Source of the DNA: Castellaniella sp049673105
Lineage (GTDB): Bacteria > Pseudomonadota > Gammaproteobacteria > Burkholderiales > Burkholderiaceae_B
Assembly: GCF_049673105.1 (NCBI RefSeq)
Contig: NZ_JBATXG010000017.1
Coordinates: 1 to 64,000 of the forward strand
DNA: 64,000 bases
Direction: 5' to 3'
How positions within the stretch are numbered: the stretch's first letter is position 1; each line of letters starts with the position of its first letter. Both the position numbers and the translations under genes were made by a program. Positions 43,996 through 52,095 of the stretch are shown here, in pieces. The notes below the pieces were generated by a model. That model searched no databases, was not told where the DNA came from, and saw nothing but the letters and a program-made list of their open reading frames with translations.

Positions 43996-44607
43996 TCAAT
44001 TGGCGGGGGGGCGTGTGGACACGAAGGACGGCCTGCCATCCAGCTTTTCGGCCAGACGGGCCAGATTGGCGTGACGCGACCGCCAGTCCAGGGCCGGATT
44101 GCGGAAGTCCAGATAGCCCAGGGCGGCGCCCACGGCGATGTCCGCCAGGCATAGATTGACCCCCGTGCAGTAGGCTTGCTCGCCCAGCAGGGCGTCCATG
44201 TAGGCTAGCGCCGCAGTGATCTTGCCTGTTTGGCGGTCCACCCACGCGGCGCTTTGCTGTTCCGGGGGGCGGCGGCTTTCCTGGACGATGCTGGTCGCGG
44301 CATCCATGATGCCATCGGCGGTGGCTTCCCAGTGTTTGATGGCAATCCGTTCACGCCCCGGAGGAGAGATCAGGCGCCCGACGGGCGAGAGCGTGTCCAG
44401 GTATTCGACGATCACACGCGAGTCGAACAGCGCTTCGTTTTCGTCCAGGATCAGACAGGGGATTTTGCCCAGGGGATTATGGGCGGCAGCCTGCGCGCCG
44501 GCATCCCAAGGGTTGTCCAGCACCAGTTCGTAGTCGAGCTTTTTCTCTGCCAGCACAATCCGGACTTTACGGACATAGGGGCTGGACAGGGAACCAATCA
44601 ATCTCAT
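43996..44607 (-). CDS. Glutathione S-transferase family protein
   Basis: The 203-residue protein has an N-terminal thioredoxin-like domain (MRLIGSLSSPYVRKVRIVLAEK, NPLGKIPCLI, LFDSRVIVEYLD) and a helical C-terminal domain. The SSPYVRK segment supplies the glutathione-contacting Ser/Tyr, as in YibF-type bacterial GSTs. The substrate is unknown. It is convergent to mnmA and divergent from purB. Confidence 0.9.
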   Translation of the reverse strand: MRLIGSLSSPYVRKVRIVLAEKKLDYELVLDNPWDAGAQAAAHNPLGKIPCLILDENEALFDSRVIVEYLDTLSPVGRLISPPGRERIAIKHWEATADGIMDAATSIVQESRRPPEQQSAAWVDRQTGKITAALAYMDALLGEQAYCTGVNLCLADIAVGAALGYLDFRNPALDWRSRHANLARLAEKLDGRPSFVSTRPPAN

Positions 44608-44841
44608 GGCAAACCGGGGAAAGTCTAAGGCTCAAAAAGTATATCAGGGCTGGGCGGGCGGTCCGGGAAGTCCGACCGATACCGTCCCTTTTTGGGTGGA
44701 TTCGGCGGGCGGGTGTGGTATATCCGCCCAAAGCCTTGACACTGGGGGCAAATGTTAGAATCGCTGCTTGACCTGTCTGCGGCAGAATTTGCCGCTTCCA
44801 CGGGCGCTGTTGGCTGGCGTCCTTCATTCCACTTGTTCAAG

Positions 44842-46218
44842 ATGCAGATCGATTCCTCCCTGAGCGCCCTGAATGCGCTGTCGCCCCTGGACGGGCGCTA
44901 TGCGGCGAAAGCCGATTCTTTGCGGCCCTTCCTGTCGGAGGCCGGTTTCATGGCGCATCGCGTCGAAGTGGAAATCGCCTGGCTGATCGGCCTGTCCGAT
45001 GCCGGCTTGCCGGAGCTGGCCGCCTTTTCGCCGGCGGCACGGGCGCGGCTGCAGGCGCTGGTGCAGAATTTTTCCGAAAGCGATGCGGCCCGGATCAAGG
45101 CCATCGAACGCACGACCAACCACGACGTCAAGGCCGTGGAGTATTGGCTGAAGGAACAAGTGGCCGATGATGCGGAATTGTCGCAGGCTGCGGAATTCAT
45201 CCACTTTGCCTGCACCTCGGAAGACATCAACAACACCTCGCACGCCCTGATGTTGGGCCGGGCGCGTGCGCATGCCCTCGTGCCGGCGCTGGAAACAGTC
45301 GTGGCGCGGCTGCGCGAATTGGCCCACCAGCACGCGGATCAGCCTTTGCTGTCGCGCACCCACGGCCAGCCGGCCACGCCCAGCACCATGGGCAAGGAAT
45401 TCGCCAACGTGGTCGCCCGTCTGGACCGTGTTCTGGACGCCATCCGCGCCGTGCAGCCACTGGCGAAGATGAACGGCGCCACCGGCAATTACAACGCCCA
45501 CCTGGCAGCCTATCCGGAGATCGACTGGCCCGCCTTTTCGGGTGAGGTGCTGGGCGGCCTGGGGCTGACCCAGAATGCGTATTCGATCCAGATCGAACCG
45601 CATGACTGGATGGCGGCCCTGTTCGACGCCATCGGGCAGGCCAACACCATTTTGCTGGACCTGAATCGGGATGTCTGGGGCTACATTTCCCTGGGGTATT
45701 TCAAGCAGCGCCTGAAGGACGGCGAGGTCGGTTCGTCCACCATGCCGCACAAGGTCAACCCGATCGACTTCGAAAACTCCGAAGGCAACCTGGGCCTGGC
45801 CAATGCCATGCTGCGTCACTTGTCGGAAAAATTGCCGGTGTCCCGCTGGCAGCGCGACCTGACGGATTCCACGGTCTTGCGCAATCTGGGCGTGGCACTG
45901 GGCTACAGCCTGATCGCCTATGACGCCTGCCTGCGTGGTCTGGGCAAACTAGAGCTGAATGCCGCCGTCATCGATGCCGATATCGACGCCTGCTGGGAAA
46001 TCCTGGCCGAACCCGTGCAGACCGTCATGCGCCGCTACGGCCTGCCGCAGCCCTACGAACAACTGAAGGCGCTGACGCGGGGCAAGGGTATCACCCAGGA
46101 CGCCCTGCGCGAGTTCATCACCGGCCTGGATCTGCCGGCTGAACCCAAGGCCCGTCTGCTGGCCATGACGCCGCGCAGCTACATCGGGCTGGCCGCTCAG
46201 TTGGCTCGGGCCATCTGA
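44842..46218 (+). CDS. purB: Adenylosuccinate lyase
   Basis: The 458-residue enzyme has NALSPLDGRYAAK at its N-terminus and the fumarase-superfamily signature SSTMPHKVNPIDFENSEGN. Further motifs include TSEDINNTSHAL and TNHDVKAVEYWL. It catalyses two steps of purine synthesis, releasing fumarate. ATG 44842 matches the normal start. An upstream in-frame ATG at 44752 would add 30 residues lying in the promoter region. A TTGACA at 44736 with TAGAAT at 44756 is present but spaced only 14 bp. Confidence 0.95.
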   Translation: MQIDSSLSALNALSPLDGRYAAKADSLRPFLSEAGFMAHRVEVEIAWLIGLSDAGLPELAAFSPAARARLQALVQNFSESDAARIKAIERTTNHDVKAVEYWLKEQVADDAELSQAAEFIHFACTSEDINNTSHALMLGRARAHALVPALETVVARLRELAHQHADQPLLSRTHGQPATPSTMGKEFANVVARLDRVLDAIRAVQPLAKMNGATGNYNAHLAAYPEIDWPAFSGEVLGGLGLTQNAYSIQIEPHDWMAALFDAIGQANTILLDLNRDVWGYISLGYFKQRLKDGEVGSSTMPHKVNPIDFENSEGNLGLANAMLRHLSEKLPVSRWQRDLTDSTVLRNLGVALGYSLIAYDACLRGLGKLELNAAVIDADIDACWEILAEPVQTVMRRYGLPQPYEQLKALTRGKGITQDALREFITGLDLPAEPKARLLAMTPRSYIGLAAQLARAI

Positions 46219-46231
46219 TCGGACACGGATC

Positions 46232-46250
46232 CCCCGCCTGTTAGGCGGGG
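46232..46250 (+). terminator. Hairpin after purB
   Basis: CCCCGCCT (46232-46239) pairs with AGGCGGGG (46243-46250) around a GTT loop, 14 bp after the purB stop. There is no T-run. Confidence 0.55.
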
Positions 46251-46284
46251 CGCACCCTGCCGGTTTCGTGCTGCGCCGGGGTTT

Positions 46285-46313
46285 TTGCGCCGCAACGTGA
46301 ATGGGTGTATAGT
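46285..46313 (+). promoter_or_regulatory. Promoter of tRNA-Lys
   Basis: TTGCGC (46285-46290) and TATAGT (46308-46313) with a 17-bp spacer lie 24 bp before the tRNA 5' end. Confidence 0.6.
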
Positions 46314-46337
46314 TTCGTTCTTCGCAAAATCTGCGAA

Positions 46338-46413
46338 GGGCTGTTAGCTCAGTTGGTAGAGCAGCGGACTCTTAATCCGTCGGTCGACAGTTCGAGTCTG
46401 TCACAGCCCACCA
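46338..46413 (+). tRNA. tRNA-Lys (anticodon CTT)
   Basis: A complete 76-nt cloverleaf has an acceptor stem GGGCTGT/ACAGCCC, D arm GCTC..GAGC and anticodon loop CTCTTAA with anticodon CTT. The T arm is GTTCGAGT and the CCA end is encoded. A strong terminator follows and a phage-type repair gene lies just downstream, facing it. Confidence 0.95.
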
Positions 46414-46421
46414 GGATTATC

Positions 46422-46456
46422 AAGGACTTAGGCGCGAGCCTAGGTCCTTTTTATTT
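46422..46456 (+). terminator. Rho-independent terminator after tRNA-Lys
   Basis: A 12-bp stem (46422-46433 with 46438-46449, one G-T pair, core AAGGAC/GTCCTT) with a GCGA loop is followed by TTTATTT. Confidence 0.88.
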
Positions 46457-46515
46457 GGCGTCTGGCGTGGGCTGGGGGCGGGCGCGAGGGTTTCCGACCC
46501 TGTCGTGGGCAATAG

Positions 46516-46881
46516 TCAGGCGCTACGCTCTTGGATTCTGGCTCGATTCAATACCAGCGCTTCGGCGGTCGGCTCCCAGTCGCCCCAGTAAGCGTCGGGT
46601 GTTCCGGGGAAATCCTCTCTGCGAACGCCGGAGAATGCAGGTTTGTATCCGCGCTTCTTCATCTCGGCGATCAGTTCCGCGTGACGCCTGGCCAGATATC
46701 CAAGCCTGGTATAGAAGAAGAGCAGATGACCTTTGCCGAGGGTATAGGTCGCCGGTTGGGACAGGCCCCCGCGAGCAGCCGCTTTCTGCGCAAGGGTGAA
46801 CACCCTGGGTAGCTCCCTGTACTCGGCGACGAGATGAGGGCCGCTGAGCTCTTGGACAGGTATGCAATTGATGCGGGTCAT
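46516..46881 (-). CDS. Pyrimidine dimer DNA glycosylase (T4 endonuclease V-like)
   Basis: The 121-residue protein is a clear relative of phage T4 DenV. It begins MTRIN, so Thr2 becomes the catalytic N-terminus after Met removal. Glu23 is in place within AEYRELPRVF, and the FFYTRLGYLARRHAELIAEMKKRG helix region matches. DenV-type enzymes cut the glycosyl bond of UV-induced pyrimidine dimers and then the DNA backbone. It is 17 residues shorter than T4 DenV at the C-terminus, where the aromatic WYKYY tail is missing. It faces tRNA-Lys. Such genes occur sporadically in bacteria and phages. Confidence 0.9.
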   Translation of the reverse strand: MTRINCIPVQELSGPHLVAEYRELPRVFTLAQKAAARGGLSQPATYTLGKGHLLFFYTRLGYLARRHAELIAEMKKRGYKPAFSGVRREDFPGTPDAYWGDWEPTAEALVLNRARIQERSA

Positions 46882-46950
46882 GGTGTTCGGATTAGTGATG
46901 CTTTTTCGGCAGTGGTTGGGTGCGAGGCCGGCAGGGTTGGGGCCGCATCC

Positions 46951-49023
46951 TCATTGATACCTGCGCGGAATGCGCTGCGTCCAGGTCTTTTCTCGGACCA
47001 GTTCGCCGTTCTGGCGCAGAGTCTTGGTGAATGTGACGTTGAAAGACGAGGCGTCGGATTCGATTTGCGCTTGGGTCGACAGGTCTATTTCCCTGCCCTT
47101 GATGGTGAAAATGTTTCGGCGCTCGCCCTGGTAGCGGGCGTTGGCGGGTGTGGCGTCGTTGACGTCCCATCGGTAGGACTCGCTGGAACGGTAGGTGTTG
47201 CCGTGAAGGGTCCAGCTGATGTCGCTGGCTGTCGTGAAGGTCGAATCGCCGGTGTGTTCATTGCGAACGCTGTTGAATACAGGGCCGTTGTTTTCCAGTC
47301 CTTTGCCAAAAGGCGCCGCGTCGCTGGGTTCCGGCGGGGGCAGGACGCACGTTGGGTCCGTTTCGTTTTGCACCGGCACCACGGGCAATTCCAGCCATGT
47401 GTCCTTGCTGAGCGAAAGGCTGGTGGCACCGGGCGTAGGGCTGGGCCAGACCATGGGGAATTGCGCATTGGCCACGGCCAGACGGATGCGATGACCGGGC
47501 TTGAAGCGCCAGGTGGTGAAGTGAATCGAAGTCGCCAGTGTAGTGGGTTCGCCGGGAATCAGCGCCACGGGTTCAAGCCGTGAAAACCGCTGAGAAGGAT
47601 TGATGATGGCGCCGCTGACCAGGGACACCTTGCCATCCGGGGCGACGTCTTCCAGGCGTACGGTCCACTGATAGAAAGGCGCATCCGCCGCCACGCGCAG
47701 GCGCACTTGCGGCATGCCCATGATCTCCAGGGCTTCAGTCAGGGGGGCGGAATCGTAGACCAGGCTATGGGCGTCGTCCGCGGTCATATCGCCCGTTTGC
47801 TCGCCCCACCAGCCGCCGGCGGCCAGGCCGGCGCCGGCGCGGTAGCGCAGCGTTTGGGTGCTGGCCCGTGCGGCAGGAGCGGCGCTCAGTTGTTGCTTGG
47901 CCCGAGGGTAGAGACGTTGGCGAGTGCTGCCGTCCGCCGGCCACTGCTGGTCGCAACGCCAATAACCGGGGACGGTGCCCAGGTCTGTGGCGGGCGCGTG
48001 CCCGGTGCGCATGAAGGCCATCCGGCGGGGTTCATCCAGAATTCCGTTATCGATTCCTTTGAGCCAATAATCCCACCAGCGCAGGGCTTTTTGCCGCCAT
48101 TCGTAGTTGGGGCCGGGCACACCGTATTCAGGCCATGCGTGGTTCCAGGGGCCGATTTCCGCGATGACCGGCGCCTTGCTGGTTCGTTCCACATCCATGA
48201 CGAAATCGCGGTAGCCGTCAAGCAGGCCGCCGATCAGATAGCTGGGAACTTCCAGAGGGGTTTTGAACTTCAGGGATTCCTGGCGCCAGAAATCGCCATC
48301 CTGTTGCTGGCGCAGCCAGGTGAATATCCAGGGCTCTCTGTCGAAGCGGTTCTGGAAATAGGCTGCGTCGATGCGATAGTCCGGGCTTTGCGGCATCGAA
48401 TTGTCGGTATCGATCTGATGCGCATAGGAATCGATATGCAAGGCGCCGTCGATGTAGTGGACGTCGTTGTAGAAAAGATCGGTCGAGCCATGCGCGGCGA
48501 TGATGGCCTTGAGCGCAGGCGGTTTTCTGTGGGCCGTCATCAGTGAGTTGAAGGCGCTCCAGGAAAGGCCGTACATGCCCACATTGCCATTGGACCAGTG
48601 TTTTTTGGACAGTTGCGCGATCAGTTCCTGGGCATCGGAAATTTCCGCTTGGGAATACTCGCTTTCAGGAATGGCGCCCTCGCTGCCCCCGGTGCCGCGC
48701 ACGTCCACGCGGGCAAGCACATAGCCGCGCTTGGCGAAATAGGCGCCATATTCGTAGTCGCCCAACGCAAAAAAATCATCCTTGCGATAAGGCAGCATTT
48801 CCATGATCACCGGAAAGGTTTCCTCGGGGGTTTTGGCCACGGGCCGGTAGTAGGTCACGGCCAGGCGCACGCCGTCTCGCATGTCGAGCGTGTCGTTTTC
48901 CAGCAGGAATTCGTACTGTGCCGTGTCCGTCGTCGGCGCGGGATACCCGGCGCAGCCGAATAGCCCGCCGATCAGGGATAGGCATATGACAAGTTTCCCC
49001 AAGACCTCTGTTCCCCGTGTCAT
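46951..49023 (-). CDS. CocE/NonD-family (X-Pro dipeptidyl-peptidase) hydrolase, lipoprotein
   Basis: The 690-residue protein has a lipoprotein signal (LFGC at 21-24), an alpha/beta-hydrolase domain with DVRGTGGSEG and the nucleophile elbow YGLSWSAFNS. The C-terminal jelly-roll domain with DTWLELPV is shared with cocaine esterase and X-Pro peptidases. It is probably anchored at the outer membrane or facing the periplasm and hydrolyses an ester or acyl bond of unknown identity. The last 220 residues or so extend beyond the usual CocE length. It lies alone, divergent from ghrA. Confidence 0.85.
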   Translation of the reverse strand: MTRGTEVLGKLVICLSLIGGLFGCAGYPAPTTDTAQYEFLLENDTLDMRDGVRLAVTYYRPVAKTPEETFPVIMEMLPYRKDDFFALGDYEYGAYFAKRGYVLARVDVRGTGGSEGAIPESEYSQAEISDAQELIAQLSKKHWSNGNVGMYGLSWSAFNSLMTAHRKPPALKAIIAAHGSTDLFYNDVHYIDGALHIDSYAHQIDTDNSMPQSPDYRIDAAYFQNRFDREPWIFTWLRQQQDGDFWRQESLKFKTPLEVPSYLIGGLLDGYRDFVMDVERTSKAPVIAEIGPWNHAWPEYGVPGPNYEWRQKALRWWDYWLKGIDNGILDEPRRMAFMRTGHAPATDLGTVPGYWRCDQQWPADGSTRQRLYPRAKQQLSAAPAARASTQTLRYRAGAGLAAGGWWGEQTGDMTADDAHSLVYDSAPLTEALEIMGMPQVRLRVAADAPFYQWTVRLEDVAPDGKVSLVSGAIINPSQRFSRLEPVALIPGEPTTLATSIHFTTWRFKPGHRIRLAVANAQFPMVWPSPTPGATSLSLSKDTWLELPVVPVQNETDPTCVLPPPEPSDAAPFGKGLENNGPVFNSVRNEHTGDSTFTTASDISWTLHGNTYRSSESYRWDVNDATPANARYQGERRNIFTIKGREIDLSTQAQIESDASSFNVTFTKTLRQNGELVREKTWTQRIPRRYQ

Positions 49024-49225
49024 CGTGTGTCCCTATGGTGTCTCATGGCCCGCAATCATCGCAGTGGCTGTCGTTCTACGCAAGCCGGTATGAGTGAAGC
49101 GGCTTCTCTGGAACCCTGTGCTACAGTCCAGAGGGTCATTTTTGCGCTGTCCAGTCCAGCAGGGTCCGGGGTGCCCGGGGCTTGCCATTGACCTGGACGG
49201 TGCTTCAATTGGTGCATCTGTGCGT

Positions 49226-50155
49226 ATGGACATTGTTTTCGCCTCTCGCCACGAATCGAACCCCCAGGAATGGGTGGCCGCCTTGCAGCGGGCGTTGCCG
49301 GAACATCGGGTGCGTGTGTGGGATACCCTTCAGCCACAGGGGCAGGCCGATATCGCCGTTGTCTGGGCGCCGCCCCCCGAACTGTTCTCGCATGAATCCC
49401 GACTGACGCATCTTTTCAATTTGGGGGCGGGGGTCGATGCCCTGCTGCAGATCCCGGATCTGCCTGATGGGCTCACGCTGGTGCGTATGGAAGACGGTGG
49501 CATGGCCGTGCAGATGGCGGAATACGTGCTGCACTACCTGATCCGTGAATCCCGTGATCTGGGCCGTTACGCGGACCTGCAGGCGCAGGCGCGCTGGCAG
49601 CCGCTGGCGGATATCGATCGGGATGCCTGGACCGTCGGGGTCATGGGCGGCGGCGTCATGGGCGCCCGTGTTGCCCAGGCTTGCGCGGCGCTGGATTATC
49701 CGGTGGCTGTCTGGTCGCGCAGCGGGCGCCCCGTCGCGGGGGCGCAATCCTACCGGCAGGATCAGCTGGCTGATTTTCTGGCCCGGACTCGCGTGCTGGT
49801 CAATGCCTTGCCCTTGACGGCGGATACGCGGGGGATTCTGTCGCGCGCCGTGTTCGATCAGCTGCGGCCCGATGCCTACCTGATCAACATCGCCCGGGGA
49901 GACCACCTGGTCGAAGCCGACTTGCTGGCCTGCCTGGACAGCGGGCGAGTGCGCGGGGCGGCGCTGGATGTCTTTTCCTGTGAACCGCTGCCGCCGGAAC
50001 ATCGTTTCTGGTCGGACCGGCGCATTCAGGTGACGCCGCATGTGGCCGGCGCCAGTCTGGTCTCTTTGACGGTGCAGCAGATCGCTGGCAAGGTCCGGAC
50101 CTTGGTGCGGGGTGAGCCCATCACCGGGATCGTGGACCGGGCGCGGCAGTACTGA
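49226..50155 (+). CDS. ghrA: Glyoxylate/hydroxypyruvate reductase A
   Basis: The 309-residue D-2-hydroxyacid dehydrogenase has the NAD(P) fold with VGVMGGGVMGARVAQ (about residues 142-156) and the catalytic Arg region NIARGDHLVE. The DVFSCEPLPPEHRFW Glu region and TPHVAGAS with the catalytic His complete the site. It reduces glyoxylate to glycolate and hydroxypyruvate to glycerate, the reverse sense of glycolate oxidase elsewhere in the window. ATG 49226 (MDIVFASRHE) fits E. coli GhrA. The longer in-frame start at 49094 does not. Confidence 0.92.
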   Translation: MDIVFASRHESNPQEWVAALQRALPEHRVRVWDTLQPQGQADIAVVWAPPPELFSHESRLTHLFNLGAGVDALLQIPDLPDGLTLVRMEDGGMAVQMAEYVLHYLIRESRDLGRYADLQAQARWQPLADIDRDAWTVGVMGGGVMGARVAQACAALDYPVAVWSRSGRPVAGAQSYRQDQLADFLARTRVLVNALPLTADTRGILSRAVFDQLRPDAYLINIARGDHLVEADLLACLDSGRVRGAALDVFSCEPLPPEHRFWSDRRIQVTPHVAGASLVSLTVQQIAGKVRTLVRGEPITGIVDRARQY

Positions 50156-50886
50156 TGGCTGCGTTAGGCGTCGTGCGCCGGACTGCGCAAGGCGCTCTGG
50201 CCGTGGCCCTGCTGTGGCTGCTGGGGGCCTGTGCCGCCCCGCCGCCGGACGGTCTGAAAGGCGAGTCGTTTTCTGCTGATCAATTGATGCAGCACGACAT
50301 GAACCGCGTCCAGACGTTGGCCATGCGGGACAATCTGGACAGCCTGGTTAGGCTGCTGGAAAAGCTCTACCGGCGCAATCCAGGGGAGTGGCGCAAATCG
50401 GGTTTCACGGACCTGGAATCAGCCTTGACCCAGGGCGCGGCGCGGATTCGCACCGGCGAGACGCCTAAAGAACTGGAAGGCCTGCGGGATATCGAGGTGC
50501 TGTCCGTGGCGATGGACCCCCGCTATCCCGGCGACCGGGTGGCGGCCTTTGTGCTGGGGCTATCCGACATGATCATCACGGCGCACGGCGGGCACACCCG
50601 CTTTCATGTGACCGATGCCGTGGAAGCGCAGCACGTCTTCAATGCCGCTCGCAACCTGGAAATCGCCGCCTGGATGCTGGCCAGCCGCCGGGATGCTCAA
50701 GGGCGGCCTTTGTTGCTGTCCAACGAACTGGGTGATGGCGTGGCCAACCTGAGTTTCGAGCGGGAATTCGGTCGTATGATCGCCCGCCTGGATCTGGTGG
50801 CCGAATTGCAGGACGAAAGCGTCCGGCGCATCGGCATCAACTATCTGCAGGGGCTGCTGTTTTTCAATTTTCTACCCGTTCGTTAA
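50155..50886 (+). CDS. Conserved lipoprotein of unknown function
   Basis: The 243-residue protein has a lipoprotein signal peptide with lipobox LGAC (Cys25), followed by a mostly helical domain. No catalytic motif is recognised. The start codon overlaps the ghrA stop by one base, so the two are co-transcribed. Its 3' end overlaps the convergent ADP-ribosylglycohydrolase-like gene by 23 bp. It is probably periplasmic and membrane-anchored. Confidence 0.82.
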   Translation: MAALGVVRRTAQGALAVALLWLLGACAAPPPDGLKGESFSADQLMQHDMNRVQTLAMRDNLDSLVRLLEKLYRRNPGEWRKSGFTDLESALTQGAARIRTGETPKELEGLRDIEVLSVAMDPRYPGDRVAAFVLGLSDMIITAHGGHTRFHVTDAVEAQHVFNAARNLEIAAWMLASRRDAQGRPLLLSNELGDGVANLSFEREFGRMIARLDLVAELQDESVRRIGINYLQGLLFFNFLPVR

Positions 50887-51964
50887 ACGCCTGACGGGCC
50901 AGCTGTTCAGCCCAGGCCAGCCGGTGATCGCTGTGTTCCAGGCCGCTCAGGAAACGGTCCGGAATGGCCTGGATGCCGCCGATGGCTCCGGCCAGCGCCC
51001 CGGTCAACATGGCTCTGGCCTGATTCTGGCCGCCGCCATTGACTGCATGCAGCACCGCGGATTCGAAATCCCCTTGGAAACGGCCCGCCAGATAATAAGC
51101 GGCAGGGAACTGGTGGTAGACCGCGCAGGGCATGCCGTAGACCAGGGACGCTTTCCAGGCCGGCTCGATGCGGATATCCGGATCGGTGGCCGCTTGCAGA
51201 ACGCAGGAGGCGGTCAGCAAGGCATCGGGGGAAGGGAATTGACCGGCGTGCCGGGGGGCTTCGGGGCCGGGCGGCGGGACCTGTTCCCCGGTGGACGTGA
51301 CCGAATGAAAGGGCAGGGCGCCATCGCGCACCAGCGCCATCAGGCGCGCGGATGTCTGGGTATCCAGCGGCTCGCCGCGCACCAGACTGCCCAGGACGCA
51401 ACCGTAGGCCACGGTCATGGCCATGACCGTGGCGTCATGCTGAGTCAAGGCCGTGTTGGCGGATATTTGTCGCGCCAGTTCGGCGGGCTGATGCGCGTAG
51501 CGGATGGCCAGGACCAGCGTGCGTTCAGCGGCCTCGGTCGTGTCGGCCAGTCCGGATACCTGGCCCCAGGGGCGGTGTTCGCGTATCCGCAAGCGCCACG
51601 TTTCGCGGATCGATTGGCTGGTGTAGCCGCCTGGGCCGTGCATGGGAGTGCCGTCCAGTTGCGGGAACAGATCCTGGTCCAGCCGTCGGCAAAAATCGGC
51701 TTCGTCGTAGCCGTCGCGATCGACCAGAGACTGCGTGAGCAAGTCCAGGATGTAGCCGGCCTGCGAGGACTGTCCGGCCTTCAGACCGCCGTGGTAGCGG
51801 TCGGGCCGGGGGGCGGTGTAGTCCGTGATCCAGCTGCTGTAGTCGTGGCGCAAGGCGTCCAGGTCGTAGTACCAATGCGGCCCCAGCGCCAGCGCATCGC
51901 CGATATAAGCGCCCATGAGCGCGCCCCTGGCGCGCTGTTCCAACGTGATGTGTTCGTGTGCCAT
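50864..51964 (-). CDS. ADP-ribosylglycohydrolase/J1-crystallin-like protein with altered metal site
   Basis: The 366-residue all-helical protein begins with the family motif RGALMGAYIGDALALGPHW (about residues 13-31). The later signature, usually GGDTDT followed by AA..GA, reads GGGQNQAR at 310-317 ahead of AMLTGALAGAIGG. Both metal-binding Asp residues are replaced by Gly and Asn. The DTTE at 141-144 may be what remains of the first metal motif. The fold is likely kept, but hydrolysis of ADP-ribose by the usual two-metal mechanism is doubtful. The substrate is unknown. Confidence 0.8.
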   Translation of the reverse strand: MAHEHITLEQRARGALMGAYIGDALALGPHWYYDLDALRHDYSSWITDYTAPRPDRYHGGLKAGQSSQAGYILDLLTQSLVDRDGYDEADFCRRLDQDLFPQLDGTPMHGPGGYTSQSIRETWRLRIREHRPWGQVSGLADTTEAAERTLVLAIRYAHQPAELARQISANTALTQHDATVMAMTVAYGCVLGSLVRGEPLDTQTSARLMALVRDGALPFHSVTSTGEQVPPPGPEAPRHAGQFPSPDALLTASCVLQAATDPDIRIEPAWKASLVYGMPCAVYHQFPAAYYLAGRFQGDFESAVLHAVNGGGQNQARAMLTGALAGAIGGIQAIPDRFLSGLEHSDHRLAWAEQLARQAFNERVEN

Positions 51965-52095
51965 GCCCGATTCCAGATCGGTTCCAGAAGAGATCAGTAT
52001 GCAACCGGCGCGGCGGCCAATGCAAGGCAGGGGCGAAATGCATGCATTCGGTATAAGCTTGTCACTTAAACTGTGTGCGGCGCGAGGAGAACCCG

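Noticed and set aside
44736..44761. TTGACA and TAGAAT as a purB promoter
   Set aside because: The spacer is only 14 bp, too short for sigma-70. The boxes may be used with other partners, but the promoter is not supported as it stands.
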